A DNA stretch of 64,000 nt from Flavobacteriales bacterium (GTDB lineage: Bacteria; Bacteroidota; Bacteroidia; Flavobacteriales_G; Salibacteraceae): NCBI GenBank assembly GCA_018660685.1, contig JABJJW010000018.1:34187-98186 (forward strand), in the 5' to 3' direction. The position numbers and the translations under genes were made by a program. The first letter of the stretch is position 1. Every line of letters begins with the position of its first letter. Positions 17,487 through 26,375 of this stretch are shown piece after piece. The notes under the pieces were generated by a model. That model was not told where the DNA came from. It searched no databases and saw only the letters and a program-made list of their open reading frames with translations.

Positions 17487-19904
17487 ATGAAAACACGAAT
17501 ACTCACTTTTCTATCAATCTTGATCTTGTCTTCGGCGTATGCGCAGTACCCTGTAGTTAGCATCGAGGATATTCAAACAGTTACCCAAACGGCACTTGGA
17601 AACTGTGACGACCAAACCTTTTACCTCGACGACACGGTAATCGTTCGCGCCAAAGTGGTAATGGATGGCAACTTAGCCGTTCCAAGTGGTGCAGGTGCGA
17701 CGAACGGACACAAAAACCTTTGGCTCCAACAGGGCGATGGTGGTCCATATAAAGGGATCGATCTCTTTAACTTGTCCGGAGTCAGCGTGTCTGAGGATCC
17801 ACACAATCTCATCGCAGGTGATTCTGTAGAGGTGATTGGTGTCATTGATGATTACAATGGTGAATCTGAAATCATGCCTCTTGAAGGCACTTCCATTACC
17901 ATTCTAGGTCAAGGACAATCAATTACACCAACAGTCATTGATATTTCTGACCTCAACGATCCAGACAGAAATAACATTCTAACAACAGGAGAGCAATGGG
18001 AAGGAGTCTATGTTGAAATCCATGGCGCAACCGTTGCGAGCGTTGATTTCTTCTCAGGAGGAAGCCGGGTGAGCTTCAATATTGAGGACCAATCTGGAAA
18101 TTTGGTTAATGTCTCCGATAGGTTTCTAGTTCAAAAACTTCCAGGGGAAGGCGGGACTTTCGTCGCCCCTAACGTTGGAGATCAGCTTGACACTCTCCGG
18201 GGAATAATTCTTCACAGCAAGAACAATTGTCCAGGTTTCAGCGGTCGAGGTTATGAGCTCCACCCATTTCAAGAAAGTGACTACGTGTATGGCGCATCAG
18301 CTCCAAGAATCTTCAATATTGGAAGATCACCGCTCGTTCCATCTTCATCACAGACGGTTGATGTGGATGCTGAGATCACGGATAATGATGGAAACGTAGT
18401 GTCGGCCACGGTCTACTATGCTACAGGCGCTACCGGCGGAACATTTACATCCGTATCGATGACGAATTCTTCTGGAGATGATTTTGAGGCTTCACTGCCA
18501 GCACAGGCTGACGGGACCTTGGTGCGATGGTACATAACGGCAACCGATGATAGTGGATTGGTCACGACGCTTCCTAATTCAGATCCTGCTACGCTCACAT
18601 ACCTCTACCGAGTACGAGATAATGGCTTAAGCATATTTGATGTCCAGTACACTCCATTTTCAAGTGGAACAAGCCCATACGTTGGGCAAACTGTGTCGGT
18701 GGAAGGTGTTGTTACATCGAGTATAAATAGTCAAGACACTGGCGATTTAGGTTATGTATATATTCAACAAGAAAACCAATTGACCTATGCCGGCCTATGG
18801 TTGCAGCAAGGATCGACACTCACGTCATTATCTCGCGGAGACAAAGTTGAAGTAGAGGGAACAGTCGTCGAAAGTTTCGGAATGACAGCCTTAACAGATA
18901 TTTCCTCCATATCAAATACAGGATCTGGAACGATCAGTCCTTTAGTCTTAAACCCAGACAGCTTTTCAATCTATAATCCTACAAATCAGGAGCAATTTGA
19001 AGGCATGTTGGTTCGCTATGAGCATCCAACCGGTGGAGAACGACTCTATGTTGTCGAGAAGAATGCAGATGCAGTCACTGGCAATAATTATGCTGAGTAC
19101 AGAATTGGCACCGACGAATTCAACCCGAGTGAAGGATCCAGAATTATTACTGGACGTCTAAGTGGAAATAGCTCGCTGTATGTATCCTATGTAAACGATT
19201 CAATTTGGGAAACGAGCAATGGAACGATGAACGTTCCAGTATATGCAGTCAACTATGGAAATAGCATGGAGTCAATATCGGGCATCCTTTACTACAGTTT
19301 TGGAGCCATGAAACTGCTTCCAAGAAATAACAACGATGTTGTAGGTTATACGGGCGCTGTTCATGCTTGGTTCGACGTTTCTGATAGCCTTGTTTGCCTC
19401 GGGGATACTATTCAGTTCTTCAACCAATCATCCATCATTGCAGACCAATTTGAATGGACATTCGGTGATGGTGGAACATCCAATGATGAAAACCCCATGT
19501 ATGAATACACTGATGGTGGAAGTTTCCCATCATACTCTCCAATGTTGATTGCGGAGAATACGGAAGACGGAACCAGAGATACGATTACCATGAATAACAT
19601 CGTGTGGGTTGACACAGGAGAAGCGCTTTGCGGGGTCGGCATTGCTGATCGTCCAGCCTCGGTTCAACCAGTAGTATATCCTAATCCATCTCAAGACTTC
19701 GTTAAAATTGAAACTCAGTTTGACGGCAGGACGACGTATACTATCCACGTCATTGACTTGCAAGGTCGCGAGCTTCTCAAGCGAATTACCAGACGAAATA
19801 CTGAGACCATCAATCTCAATTCGTTTGAGGCCGGACAGTACTTCATTGAAGTACGTGACGAATCAGGAGCTTCGGTTGACGTTGTGCCAGTCGTGAAATA
19901 CTAG
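17487..19904 (+). CDS. Secreted OB-fold/PKD protein with T9SS type A sorting domain
   Basis: An 805-residue product with signal peptide MKTRILTFLSILILSSAYAQ. It contains two regions with the OB-fold pattern seen beside extracellular nucleases of the YhcR/ExeM type and in DUF5689 lipoproteins: ~25-265 (DDTVIVRAKVVMDG, GDSVEVIGVIDDYNGESEI, LRGIILHSKNN) and ~385-570 (YVGQTVSVEGVVTSS, GDKVEVEGTVVESFGMTAL). An Ig-like module lies between them. A PKD domain (~640-730, FEWTFGDGGTSNDENPM) and the CTD (VVYPNPSQDFVKIE ... FEAGQYFIEV) complete it. No nuclease active site is present, but the locus ends with an endonuclease I gene, so binding of nucleic acid outside the cell is a reasonable guess. The family recall for the OB-folds is from memory of motifs. 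Confidence 0.8.
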   Translation: MKTRILTFLSILILSSAYAQYPVVSIEDIQTVTQTALGNCDDQTFYLDDTVIVRAKVVMDGNLAVPSGAGATNGHKNLWLQQGDGGPYKGIDLFNLSGVSVSEDPHNLIAGDSVEVIGVIDDYNGESEIMPLEGTSITILGQGQSITPTVIDISDLNDPDRNNILTTGEQWEGVYVEIHGATVASVDFFSGGSRVSFNIEDQSGNLVNVSDRFLVQKLPGEGGTFVAPNVGDQLDTLRGIILHSKNNCPGFSGRGYELHPFQESDYVYGASAPRIFNIGRSPLVPSSSQTVDVDAEITDNDGNVVSATVYYATGATGGTFTSVSMTNSSGDDFEASLPAQADGTLVRWYITATDDSGLVTTLPNSDPATLTYLYRVRDNGLSIFDVQYTPFSSGTSPYVGQTVSVEGVVTSSINSQDTGDLGYVYIQQENQLTYAGLWLQQGSTLTSLSRGDKVEVEGTVVESFGMTALTDISSISNTGSGTISPLVLNPDSFSIYNPTNQEQFEGMLVRYEHPTGGERLYVVEKNADAVTGNNYAEYRIGTDEFNPSEGSRIITGRLSGNSSLYVSYVNDSIWETSNGTMNVPVYAVNYGNSMESISGILYYSFGAMKLLPRNNNDVVGYTGAVHAWFDVSDSLVCLGDTIQFFNQSSIIADQFEWTFGDGGTSNDENPMYEYTDGGSFPSYSPMLIAENTEDGTRDTITMNNIVWVDTGEALCGVGIADRPASVQPVVYPNPSQDFVKIETQFDGRTTYTIHVIDLQGRELLKRITRRNTETINLNSFEAGQYFIEVRDESGASVDVVPVVKY

Positions 19905-19919
19905 CGTTTCAAGCAATCC

Positions 19920-21374
19920 GTGTTTAGATATCAAGTCATTAGATCAGTAAGCGCGAGCGTCTCCGGGATGCTTGCGCTTTTATTGATTGCTGGGGGTTGC
20001 AAGAAAGGTGAACCGTTGCCAAATCAACGACCCGACACTCACATCTCCATTCAAGCAATCAACCTCACCGGATCCGACAGGCTGAACAGTCTGGTCGAAT
20101 TAAAATGGTGGGGAAGTGACGCCGATGGTTATGTCAAAGCTTATGAATTCAGCTTTGATCAAGTAGATTGGATTCTGAGCGAGAATCAAGATTCAACTTT
20201 TCTATTTTCAATTGATGCAGGGAGCGATACAATTGACATTGACTTTTGGGTGAGAGCAATCGATGACAAAGATGAAAGGGATGAGTCCCCTGCTTATTTA
20301 CGAATTCCTCTTAAAAACACTCCTCCACTGATCGAGTTCGATCTTGATCTGATTCCTTCTGACACGAGTCATAATCTTTTGACTTTGACTTGGGACGCAA
20401 GCGATTTAGATGGCGATCAGACCATAGAAGAAATCCAACTTAAAATCAATAACTCCGAATGGACCAGTATTTCTCCAGCCATCAATCTTGTCTCTATTGT
20501 TCCTGATAATCCAAAGGCAACCGGGCTAGTATCGAGTACTTTATACCTCGACTCAAAGACCACTGCATCAAGCATTGATGGATTAATTATGAATGATACC
20601 AATTCGATCTACCTCAGAGCGATCGACATTGCTGGCTCAGTTAGCACTGAAGACACAGTATCGAGTGTATACGTCAAGTCTCAAACTGAAGACCTACTAG
20701 TTATTGGCGCAAATACTGGAAGCCCGAATTCCTTCTATCAAAACAACCTGAGCGGCCTCGGAATTAGCCATGACTTCATAGATTTTGTAGCAAACGATGC
20801 TGCGAATCAGCCTAGAATTTGGTCTCCAACTTTTGGATTGTTGTTAGCGCAGTATGAAGAAGTGCTCATGATTACCAACGATGTGAATTTTACGAATGTT
20901 CAGACAAATGCAGAGGAAATTATCTTGGAATTCGCCGCTTCGTCCATCCAAGCTTACGTTGACAATGGAGGGAAGATCATGCTTACGAGTAGTTTCCCGA
21001 ATGGATTTAGTACTGGTTCGGCTCTATTTGGAGTACTGCCAGTAGATAGCTTCAGCACCTCAGTTGGTCAGGCACGACTCCCAATCGATTCGTTGGCTGA
21101 AGGAATTGAAAACGGCTATCCTGATCTAACCTGCGGAGCATTTATTTCTGGACTGGATCCCTTTTATCCTTCAAGCGACGCGACCCCACTTTATACCGCC
21201 CAGCTAACAAAGAATAATGGTTGGGAAGGACCAAATATCATCGGTGCTAAACGATCTAATGGTGGACAAACAAACATGGTTCTATTGAGCGTCGAACTGC
21301 ATAAGTTGGATGCCGACCCTACCGCTGTTCAAGTGTTGCTCGACAAAATATTCAATGATGAATTTGCTTGGTAG
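19920..21374 (+). CDS. Lipoprotein with Ig/fibronectin-like domains
   Basis: A 484-residue lipoprotein. GTG 19920 is the chosen start because it gives a proper signal with basic residues before the core (MLALLLIAGGC, Cys ~27); starting at the next Met would leave no charged N-region. Two fibronectin/Ig-like units follow, with the WWGSDADGYVKAYEFSFD signature (~60-80) and TWDASDLDGDQTIEEIQLKI (~160-180). The C-terminal half (DLLVIGANTGSPNSFYQNNL, then AYVDNGGKIMLTSSFPNG) looks like an alpha/beta Rossmann-type or glutamine-amidotransferase-like fold. It probably sits on the outer membrane beside the TonB receptor, whose gene overlaps its end by 20 bases. It is not SusD-like. Function unknown. 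Confidence 0.8.
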   Translation: MFRYQVIRSVSASVSGMLALLLIAGGCKKGEPLPNQRPDTHISIQAINLTGSDRLNSLVELKWWGSDADGYVKAYEFSFDQVDWILSENQDSTFLFSIDAGSDTIDIDFWVRAIDDKDERDESPAYLRIPLKNTPPLIEFDLDLIPSDTSHNLLTLTWDASDLDGDQTIEEIQLKINNSEWTSISPAINLVSIVPDNPKATGLVSSTLYLDSKTTASSIDGLIMNDTNSIYLRAIDIAGSVSTEDTVSSVYVKSQTEDLLVIGANTGSPNSFYQNNLSGLGISHDFIDFVANDAANQPRIWSPTFGLLLAQYEEVLMITNDVNFTNVQTNAEEIILEFAASSIQAYVDNGGKIMLTSSFPNGFSTGSALFGVLPVDSFSTSVGQARLPIDSLAEGIENGYPDLTCGAFISGLDPFYPSSDATPLYTAQLTKNNGWEGPNIIGAKRSNGGQTNMVLLSVELHKLDADPTAVQVLLDKIFNDEFAW

Positions 21375-24189
21375 ATCAATAATCAGCACGCTTCTGTTGT
21401 TGGGGATTGCTTCTCATGCAATCGCTCAATCAGGCTCGCTGAAGGGAACCATCTATGATCATGAATCTGGAACGACGCTTCCGGGAGCGACCATCGTGCT
21501 CGTTGGAACATACATGGGAGCAAGCTCCGACATGGACGGGAATTATGAAATCACCGACATCAAGCACGGAGACTATTCCGTCAAGATTAGCTTCATCGGT
21601 TACAGCGATCAACTCGTAAATGGCATAACTATAAAGGATGGCGAGGTAACTACACTAGACAGTAAATTGAAATTGAGGTCAAATACGCTCCAGGAAGTTA
21701 TTGTAGTTGGCGAACGCGTGATCGACCTTGAAAGTGGTAAGAGCGAAATCAACATTTCAAGGGATGACATCCAAGAAATGGTTGTTCGAGACGTGAAGGA
21801 TATTGTAAAAATGCAGGCCGGAGTTAGTGAGAACCCAGATGGCATTCAAATTAGAGGTGGCCGAGTCTACGAAACTCAATATGTCGTGGACGGAATCTCT
21901 GCGCAAGATCCGCTGGCAGGAACAGGTTTTGGAGTAAACGTTTCTTCCTCAGCGATAAGCGACGTCAAAGTTGTGACCGGCGGCGCAGGTGCTGAGTTTG
22001 GCGATGGCTCTTCAGGTGTTATTTCAACAAGAATTAGAGAGGGCGGAGATAAATTCGAAATGAGCGGAAATTGGTTGACAGACAATTTCATGACTCATAA
22101 AAATGGAGGGTCGGCTTGGAACACCGACATCTGGGAATTTTCGTTAGGAACACCCATTCCATTCACCAATAAAAAGCTCACTTTTTTTACTACTACAAGC
22201 GTGAACTGGAGTGACACCTATTTTAGAAATACGGCAGACCAACTTCATTCTTCTCTTTTCACCAAGAATGATTCAATGTGGGCTCCTCGTCAAGACAATA
22301 GGTGGTCGAACACCATCAAGTTGGCCTATTCAGTGAAGCCTGGATTCAAGTTATTCCTCACGAATCAGCACTCACTGAACATCAATCAAAACACCCGGTC
22401 TCTCCAAATTGTCGGATTTGACGCGGTGGTTAGACCTGGTTATCAGTATCGATTTGAAAATGATTTAGACAATGCGACAACGTACACTCATCAATCAAAT
22501 TTGACAGTGCTCGGAGCGACATATTCTTTCCCAAACAACAAATGGAATCTCAAAACACACATTGGCCGCTTGTTCACCAATTTAAGGGCAGATGCCAATG
22601 GCAAGCCTTTCAGAGAAAAAACCATTGATCAGATTTATGACCCTGAATCAATCATCACGGATCCAATAAGTCTGTTCAACCCTTCAGACTCAATTATCTA
22701 CGCGAACGCCCCATCGGGTCTTGTAAACAATGGTGGAATATCGACTACCTGGCACGATCATTATGTTCAAGAATACACCGTGAAAAATGTGGTTCACTAT
22801 TATCCTGAGAGCAGAATTCATCAATGGTCTTTCGGTCAAGAACATAAAGAAACACAGTATCAGTGGGCTGATGTGACAAGTCCATGGGTTGGGGCTCCAA
22901 TTCAGATCAATGATACCCTCACGACACCTTCGATTAGTGTCGGCTCCAGCAATGATATTTGGCTAGCCAATGCTGCAAGTGGAGGATTGTTTGTCGAGGA
23001 CAATGTTGTTTACAAGGGAATAAATGCAACACTCGGAATACGTCTGAATTATTGGGCCTTTGGAAGCTTTGTTGACGATGCTATCGAAGATGAGGAAGCA
23101 CTTATCATTGATGAGGTCCGAAACCAATATCGAGATCGTACGCTTCCAATCGCTGGCAGGAGGTTTCAAGCGAGAGTTCTCCCACGACTGAATGTTTCAT
23201 TCCCGGTGACCGAGAATAATGTTCTCTACTTTAACTATGGACACAGCATGCGTTTGCCGCATCCGAGGTTCATTTATGCAGGACTGGATCCTGTTTACCA
23301 AGATCGAGGTTACTTGAGTCGACTGGGTAATCCGAACCTCAAACCTGAAACGACTGTTTCTTACGAAATGGGAATCAAGTCACAGGTAACTAAACATTTA
23401 GGGGTCACTTTTACCGCGTTCAACAACGACAAATACGATTACATCGTCACGAGAACCATCGTGATTGAAGATCAAACCGGACGACTCGTTGATCGCACAA
23501 CAAGCATCAATCAAGACTATGCTCGAATATTAGGACTGGAGCTCGGAGTGAACTACCGTTTGGCCAAGAACATCCGAACATTCTTTAACGGTGCTTACCA
23601 AGTCGCCACCGGAAAATCAAACTCTGCAGCTGAGTCACTATTACAAATCCGACAAAATGGATTTGTGAATACCACGAAAGAGCAATATTTAGCTTGGGAT
23701 AGACCTTGGGACTTTAAAGCAGGATTCATTTTCACACCAGACAGCACAATCAAAATTCGAAAGTTCAGCCTACAAGGTTTTAGGGTCTTTATTGCAGGTA
23801 ACTTCAAGTCAGGACTGCGCTACACGCCCCATGTCTTGGTTGGTTCAAATGATATCGGAAGACCTCTCTTCTTCCCTATTAACGACCAGCCATATGCCGA
23901 GATTGGTGAATCATGGAAGTGGGTTGACTTCAAATTATCGAGAGACATCGTCACGAAAAAGAATCGCGGAGTGTCCCTGAGTATTGAAATAAAAAACGTG
24001 TTCAATAATCGAAACAGCCAAATCATAAATCCTGTAACAGGTATGGCTTATGAGGTTGGTGATCCAGTTCCTGAAAGTTGGCGAGACCTCGCCTACCCCG
24101 ACCCGTTAGATCGAAGCGTGCCACCAACGGATCCTGCACGATACACCCAACCACGGCAAATACTATACGGAATGTCTTTCCGATTTTAA
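21355..24189 (+). CDS. TonB-dependent receptor with CarboxypepD_reg-like domain
   Basis: An outer-membrane receptor of about 944 residues. The frame extends to 21310, but the tandem ATGs at 21355/21358 precede the signal peptide (NLLGRSIISTLLLLGIASHA) and are preferred. Next come a CarboxypepD_reg-like domain (SGSLKGTIYDHESGTTLPGA ... GNYEITDIKHGDYSV), a plug domain (DVKDIVKMQAGVSENPDG, IRGGRVYETQYVVDGISAQD, VVTGGAGAEFGDGSSGVIS) and a long barrel (LPHPRFIYAGLDP, LGNPNLKPETTVSYEMGIK) ending in the terminal aromatic SFRF. Such receptors import large or scarce substrates using TonB energy. No SusD gene is adjacent, so this is not a standard SusCD pair. Start and end overlap its neighbours, which implies tight coupling. 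Confidence 0.93.
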   Translation: MMNLLGRSIISTLLLLGIASHAIAQSGSLKGTIYDHESGTTLPGATIVLVGTYMGASSDMDGNYEITDIKHGDYSVKISFIGYSDQLVNGITIKDGEVTTLDSKLKLRSNTLQEVIVVGERVIDLESGKSEINISRDDIQEMVVRDVKDIVKMQAGVSENPDGIQIRGGRVYETQYVVDGISAQDPLAGTGFGVNVSSSAISDVKVVTGGAGAEFGDGSSGVISTRIREGGDKFEMSGNWLTDNFMTHKNGGSAWNTDIWEFSLGTPIPFTNKKLTFFTTTSVNWSDTYFRNTADQLHSSLFTKNDSMWAPRQDNRWSNTIKLAYSVKPGFKLFLTNQHSLNINQNTRSLQIVGFDAVVRPGYQYRFENDLDNATTYTHQSNLTVLGATYSFPNNKWNLKTHIGRLFTNLRADANGKPFREKTIDQIYDPESIITDPISLFNPSDSIIYANAPSGLVNNGGISTTWHDHYVQEYTVKNVVHYYPESRIHQWSFGQEHKETQYQWADVTSPWVGAPIQINDTLTTPSISVGSSNDIWLANAASGGLFVEDNVVYKGINATLGIRLNYWAFGSFVDDAIEDEEALIIDEVRNQYRDRTLPIAGRRFQARVLPRLNVSFPVTENNVLYFNYGHSMRLPHPRFIYAGLDPVYQDRGYLSRLGNPNLKPETTVSYEMGIKSQVTKHLGVTFTAFNNDKYDYIVTRTIVIEDQTGRLVDRTTSINQDYARILGLELGVNYRLAKNIRTFFNGAYQVATGKSNSAAESLLQIRQNGFVNTTKEQYLAWDRPWDFKAGFIFTPDSTIKIRKFSLQGFRVFIAGNFKSGLRYTPHVLVGSNDIGRPLFFPINDQPYAEIGESWKWVDFKLSRDIVTKKNRGVSLSIEIKNVFNNRNSQIINPVTGMAYEVGDPVPESWRDLAYPDPLDRSVPPTDPARYTQPRQILYGMSFRF

Positions 24190-25193
24190 TGAAGCGAATC
24201 GCTTTCCATATTGCCTTGATCCTATTCAGCCAAAATTTAATAGCCCAGCTTCTACCTAATCTAGGAGGACAACGAGCGGGAATATCTACGTTGACATTTT
24301 TAAAAAATGACGTCAGTCCAAGGTCAATGGCGATGAGTGGAGCAAATCTCACGCTCAGCGCGGATGGAATGTCAACATTTCACAATCCGGCTACCATGGC
24401 TCAAGCAAAAGGAATGCATTTTACAGCCAATGACCTTCTTTTAGGAGCAGGCATTCATCAGAGTTGGTTTTCGGCGCTCATTCCTATGAAGTCAAGCACC
24501 AGTGCTCTCGGTTTTAATCTGAACTATTTATCAAGTGGTGCTATGAAGGTTCGGACCGAATTCCAACCGCTTGGAACAGGTGCGTATTTTTATGCAAATC
24601 AGTTGGCTGGGGGGCTCGCTTATAGCAAACTACTCAGTGATCGGTTCAGTTTTGGAGCCAATCTTAAAGTGATACATGAACGACTTGCACAGTATACCAA
24701 TACCACGATTGGAGCTGATTTGGGATTTCTATACACCACTGACATACGGGGTCTCAAATTTGGAATTGTGGTTCAAAATTTTGGCGGGAATTCTGCCTTG
24801 TCAGGAGACTTTCTGGAAGTTGATTTCAATCGATCAAATGTCAATCTTGACAAGTATGCCATGCCCACAGTCTTCCGACTCGGTGCGTCCATCAACGCGC
24901 TCGATCAAGAAGATCAAAAAATCGTTGTGGCTGTGCAGCTCGAGCATCCAAACGACAACAGTGAGAACCTAAGAATCGCGAGTGAGTACAACTTCAAAGA
25001 ATTGCTCTTTGTAAGAGGAGGCATTAAAATCAATGTTCAGGGTCAAAGACTCCCGACTCTCGGTCTAGGTTATCGGGCTCGACTCGGACGAAATGCCATC
25101 ATGGTTAACTATGCGATTAATTCGACCCAATACTTAGGAACCCTTCATGCTTTTGGACTAGATCTTATGATTAACAACGACAAGCGAGAATGA
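24189..25193 (+). CDS. PorV/PorQ-family outer-membrane barrel
   Basis: A 334-residue barrel. The ATG at 24189 shares one base with the TAA of the TonB receptor (TAATG) and is followed by a signal peptide (MKRIAFHIALILFSQNLIAQ); the longer frame to 24078 lies within the receptor gene. Hallmarks of the PorV/PorQ (UPF0164) group are an early LTFLKNDVSPRSMAMSGANL, then DGMSTFHNPATMAQ, with repeated aromatic beta strands to the C-terminus. PorV is the T9SS shuttle that delivers cargo to the attachment complex. A copy inside an operon with three CTD-type proteins suggests a dedicated shuttle for them (inference). It overlaps the next gene by four bases. Confidence 0.85.
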   Translation: MKRIAFHIALILFSQNLIAQLLPNLGGQRAGISTLTFLKNDVSPRSMAMSGANLTLSADGMSTFHNPATMAQAKGMHFTANDLLLGAGIHQSWFSALIPMKSSTSALGFNLNYLSSGAMKVRTEFQPLGTGAYFYANQLAGGLAYSKLLSDRFSFGANLKVIHERLAQYTNTTIGADLGFLYTTDIRGLKFGIVVQNFGGNSALSGDFLEVDFNRSNVNLDKYAMPTVFRLGASINALDQEDQKIVVAVQLEHPNDNSENLRIASEYNFKELLFVRGGIKINVQGQRLPTLGLGYRARLGRNAIMVNYAINSTQYLGTLHAFGLDLMINNDKRE

Positions 25194-26374
25194 AGAACTT
25201 CCTATTCATATCGATAGCGCTAATATTCCTCACAGGGTGTGAAGGCTTCTTTGGATCGAAGACTGATCTGAGTTTCATTGACGCACCAGAATTTCAAAAT
25301 CGAGATGTAGCATACGTTCCTATCCAACCAATAATTGAAAACTTTCTAGAACCAAATGACGTCATCGCTGGATTTGATGAGCTGATCTACGTTGTTGATG
25401 AGGGCACCCAAGAAATCATCTCACTGGATCAAGCTGGACGGGAACTTGGGCGGTATACATTACCTGGAGTTACGCGAATCATGCAGGATAGACAGATGAA
25501 CATTTTGGCAATCGGAAATTTCGATACCATCATCAACGACAATCCATACACCCTCTCAACAATCTATCGTTTGAAGCTGAATTCTGGCTCTTTTTATGGA
25601 ATTCAATATGCGAGGGTGATCAATAAAATTGTTCATCCGTTTTATTTCAAAAGCAGCTTCAGCTCAGTCGATGCCGAAGTCCAATTCACTTCTGTAGACA
25701 TCATGGGCGACAACAAGTTCTACGCAACCCGAACAGGCCCACGGGATAATGCAAACCAAATCGGCGGACCAGACGATGGCATAGTCTTATTTGATGAGGA
25801 TGATGAATATGTGTCCAATGTTTTTGTGAGCACCAATGTTGGGTTTTTCAGAGATTACTTCAAGTCTCCTTCGTGCATTACCACTCAAGCAAAACCGCGT
25901 CAAAGCCCTTCAGTAAGTGCAAGCAGCAATTTCTTTGTAGCAATGTTGAGCGCAGAAGTCCCAATCAAGGTGCAGTCAATTCAGTTCAATGAAACGGAGT
26001 TTGGTTCATCCTATAACGTCCAATTGCTCAGCTTCACTGACACTGCGGAAGCCAATGACTTTCTATATCGTCCTGGACGTTTCAGCAATCCAACTGATAT
26101 GTGGATGACAGGCGATGGAACTAACTATTTATTTGTGATCGATTCAGAAAAGGATTCACTCTATCAATTCACGACGACTGGATTCGAAGGTGCCAATCCA
26201 CCCCCCGGATCATCAGAAAAGAAGAATATCATTGCAAGCTTTGGCGGAAATGGACAAGGCGCTACTCAATTTAACAATCCGACAGCTGTGGCCTATCTGG
26301 ATCGGATCGTCTACGTGGCTGATAAAGGAAACGGTCGTCTCCTTCGATTTAAACTGACCACTGATTTTGACTAA
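25190..26374 (+). CDS. Lipoprotein with beta-propeller (NHL-like) repeats
   Basis: A 394-residue lipoprotein: the signal MKNFLFISIALIFLTGC puts the lipidated Cys at 17. The body has propeller-like blades with the pattern FDELIYVVDEGTQEIISLDQ, GRELGRYTLPGVTRI, TNYLFVIDSEKDSLYQF and DRIVYVADKGNGRLLRFKL; the last two, with FNNPTAVAYL, are typical of NHL/6-bladed propellers. It probably faces the periplasm or the cell surface as a binding or scaffold subunit of the receptor complex. It overlaps the PorV-like gene by four bases, and only one base separates its stop from the start of the nuclease gene. Confidence 0.8.
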   Translation: MKNFLFISIALIFLTGCEGFFGSKTDLSFIDAPEFQNRDVAYVPIQPIIENFLEPNDVIAGFDELIYVVDEGTQEIISLDQAGRELGRYTLPGVTRIMQDRQMNILAIGNFDTIINDNPYTLSTIYRLKLNSGSFYGIQYARVINKIVHPFYFKSSFSSVDAEVQFTSVDIMGDNKFYATRTGPRDNANQIGGPDDGIVLFDEDDEYVSNVFVSTNVGFFRDYFKSPSCITTQAKPRQSPSVSASSNFFVAMLSAEVPIKVQSIQFNETEFGSSYNVQLLSFTDTAEANDFLYRPGRFSNPTDMWMTGDGTNYLFVIDSEKDSLYQFTTTGFEGANPPPGSSEKKNIIASFGGNGQGATQFNNPTAVAYLDRIVYVADKGNGRLLRFKLTTDFD

Positions 26375-26375
26375 C

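Noticed and set aside
19920..24189. A polysaccharide utilisation (SusCD) locus
   Set aside because: The TonB receptor has no SusD-like partner and there are no glycoside hydrolases or sugar regulators; the adjacent lipoprotein has Ig/fibronectin-like features.
24023..24352. A 109-codon minus-strand frame across the TonB receptor/PorV-like junction
   Set aside because: It is antisense to the C-terminus of the receptor and to the signal peptide of the next gene; no promoter or homology features.
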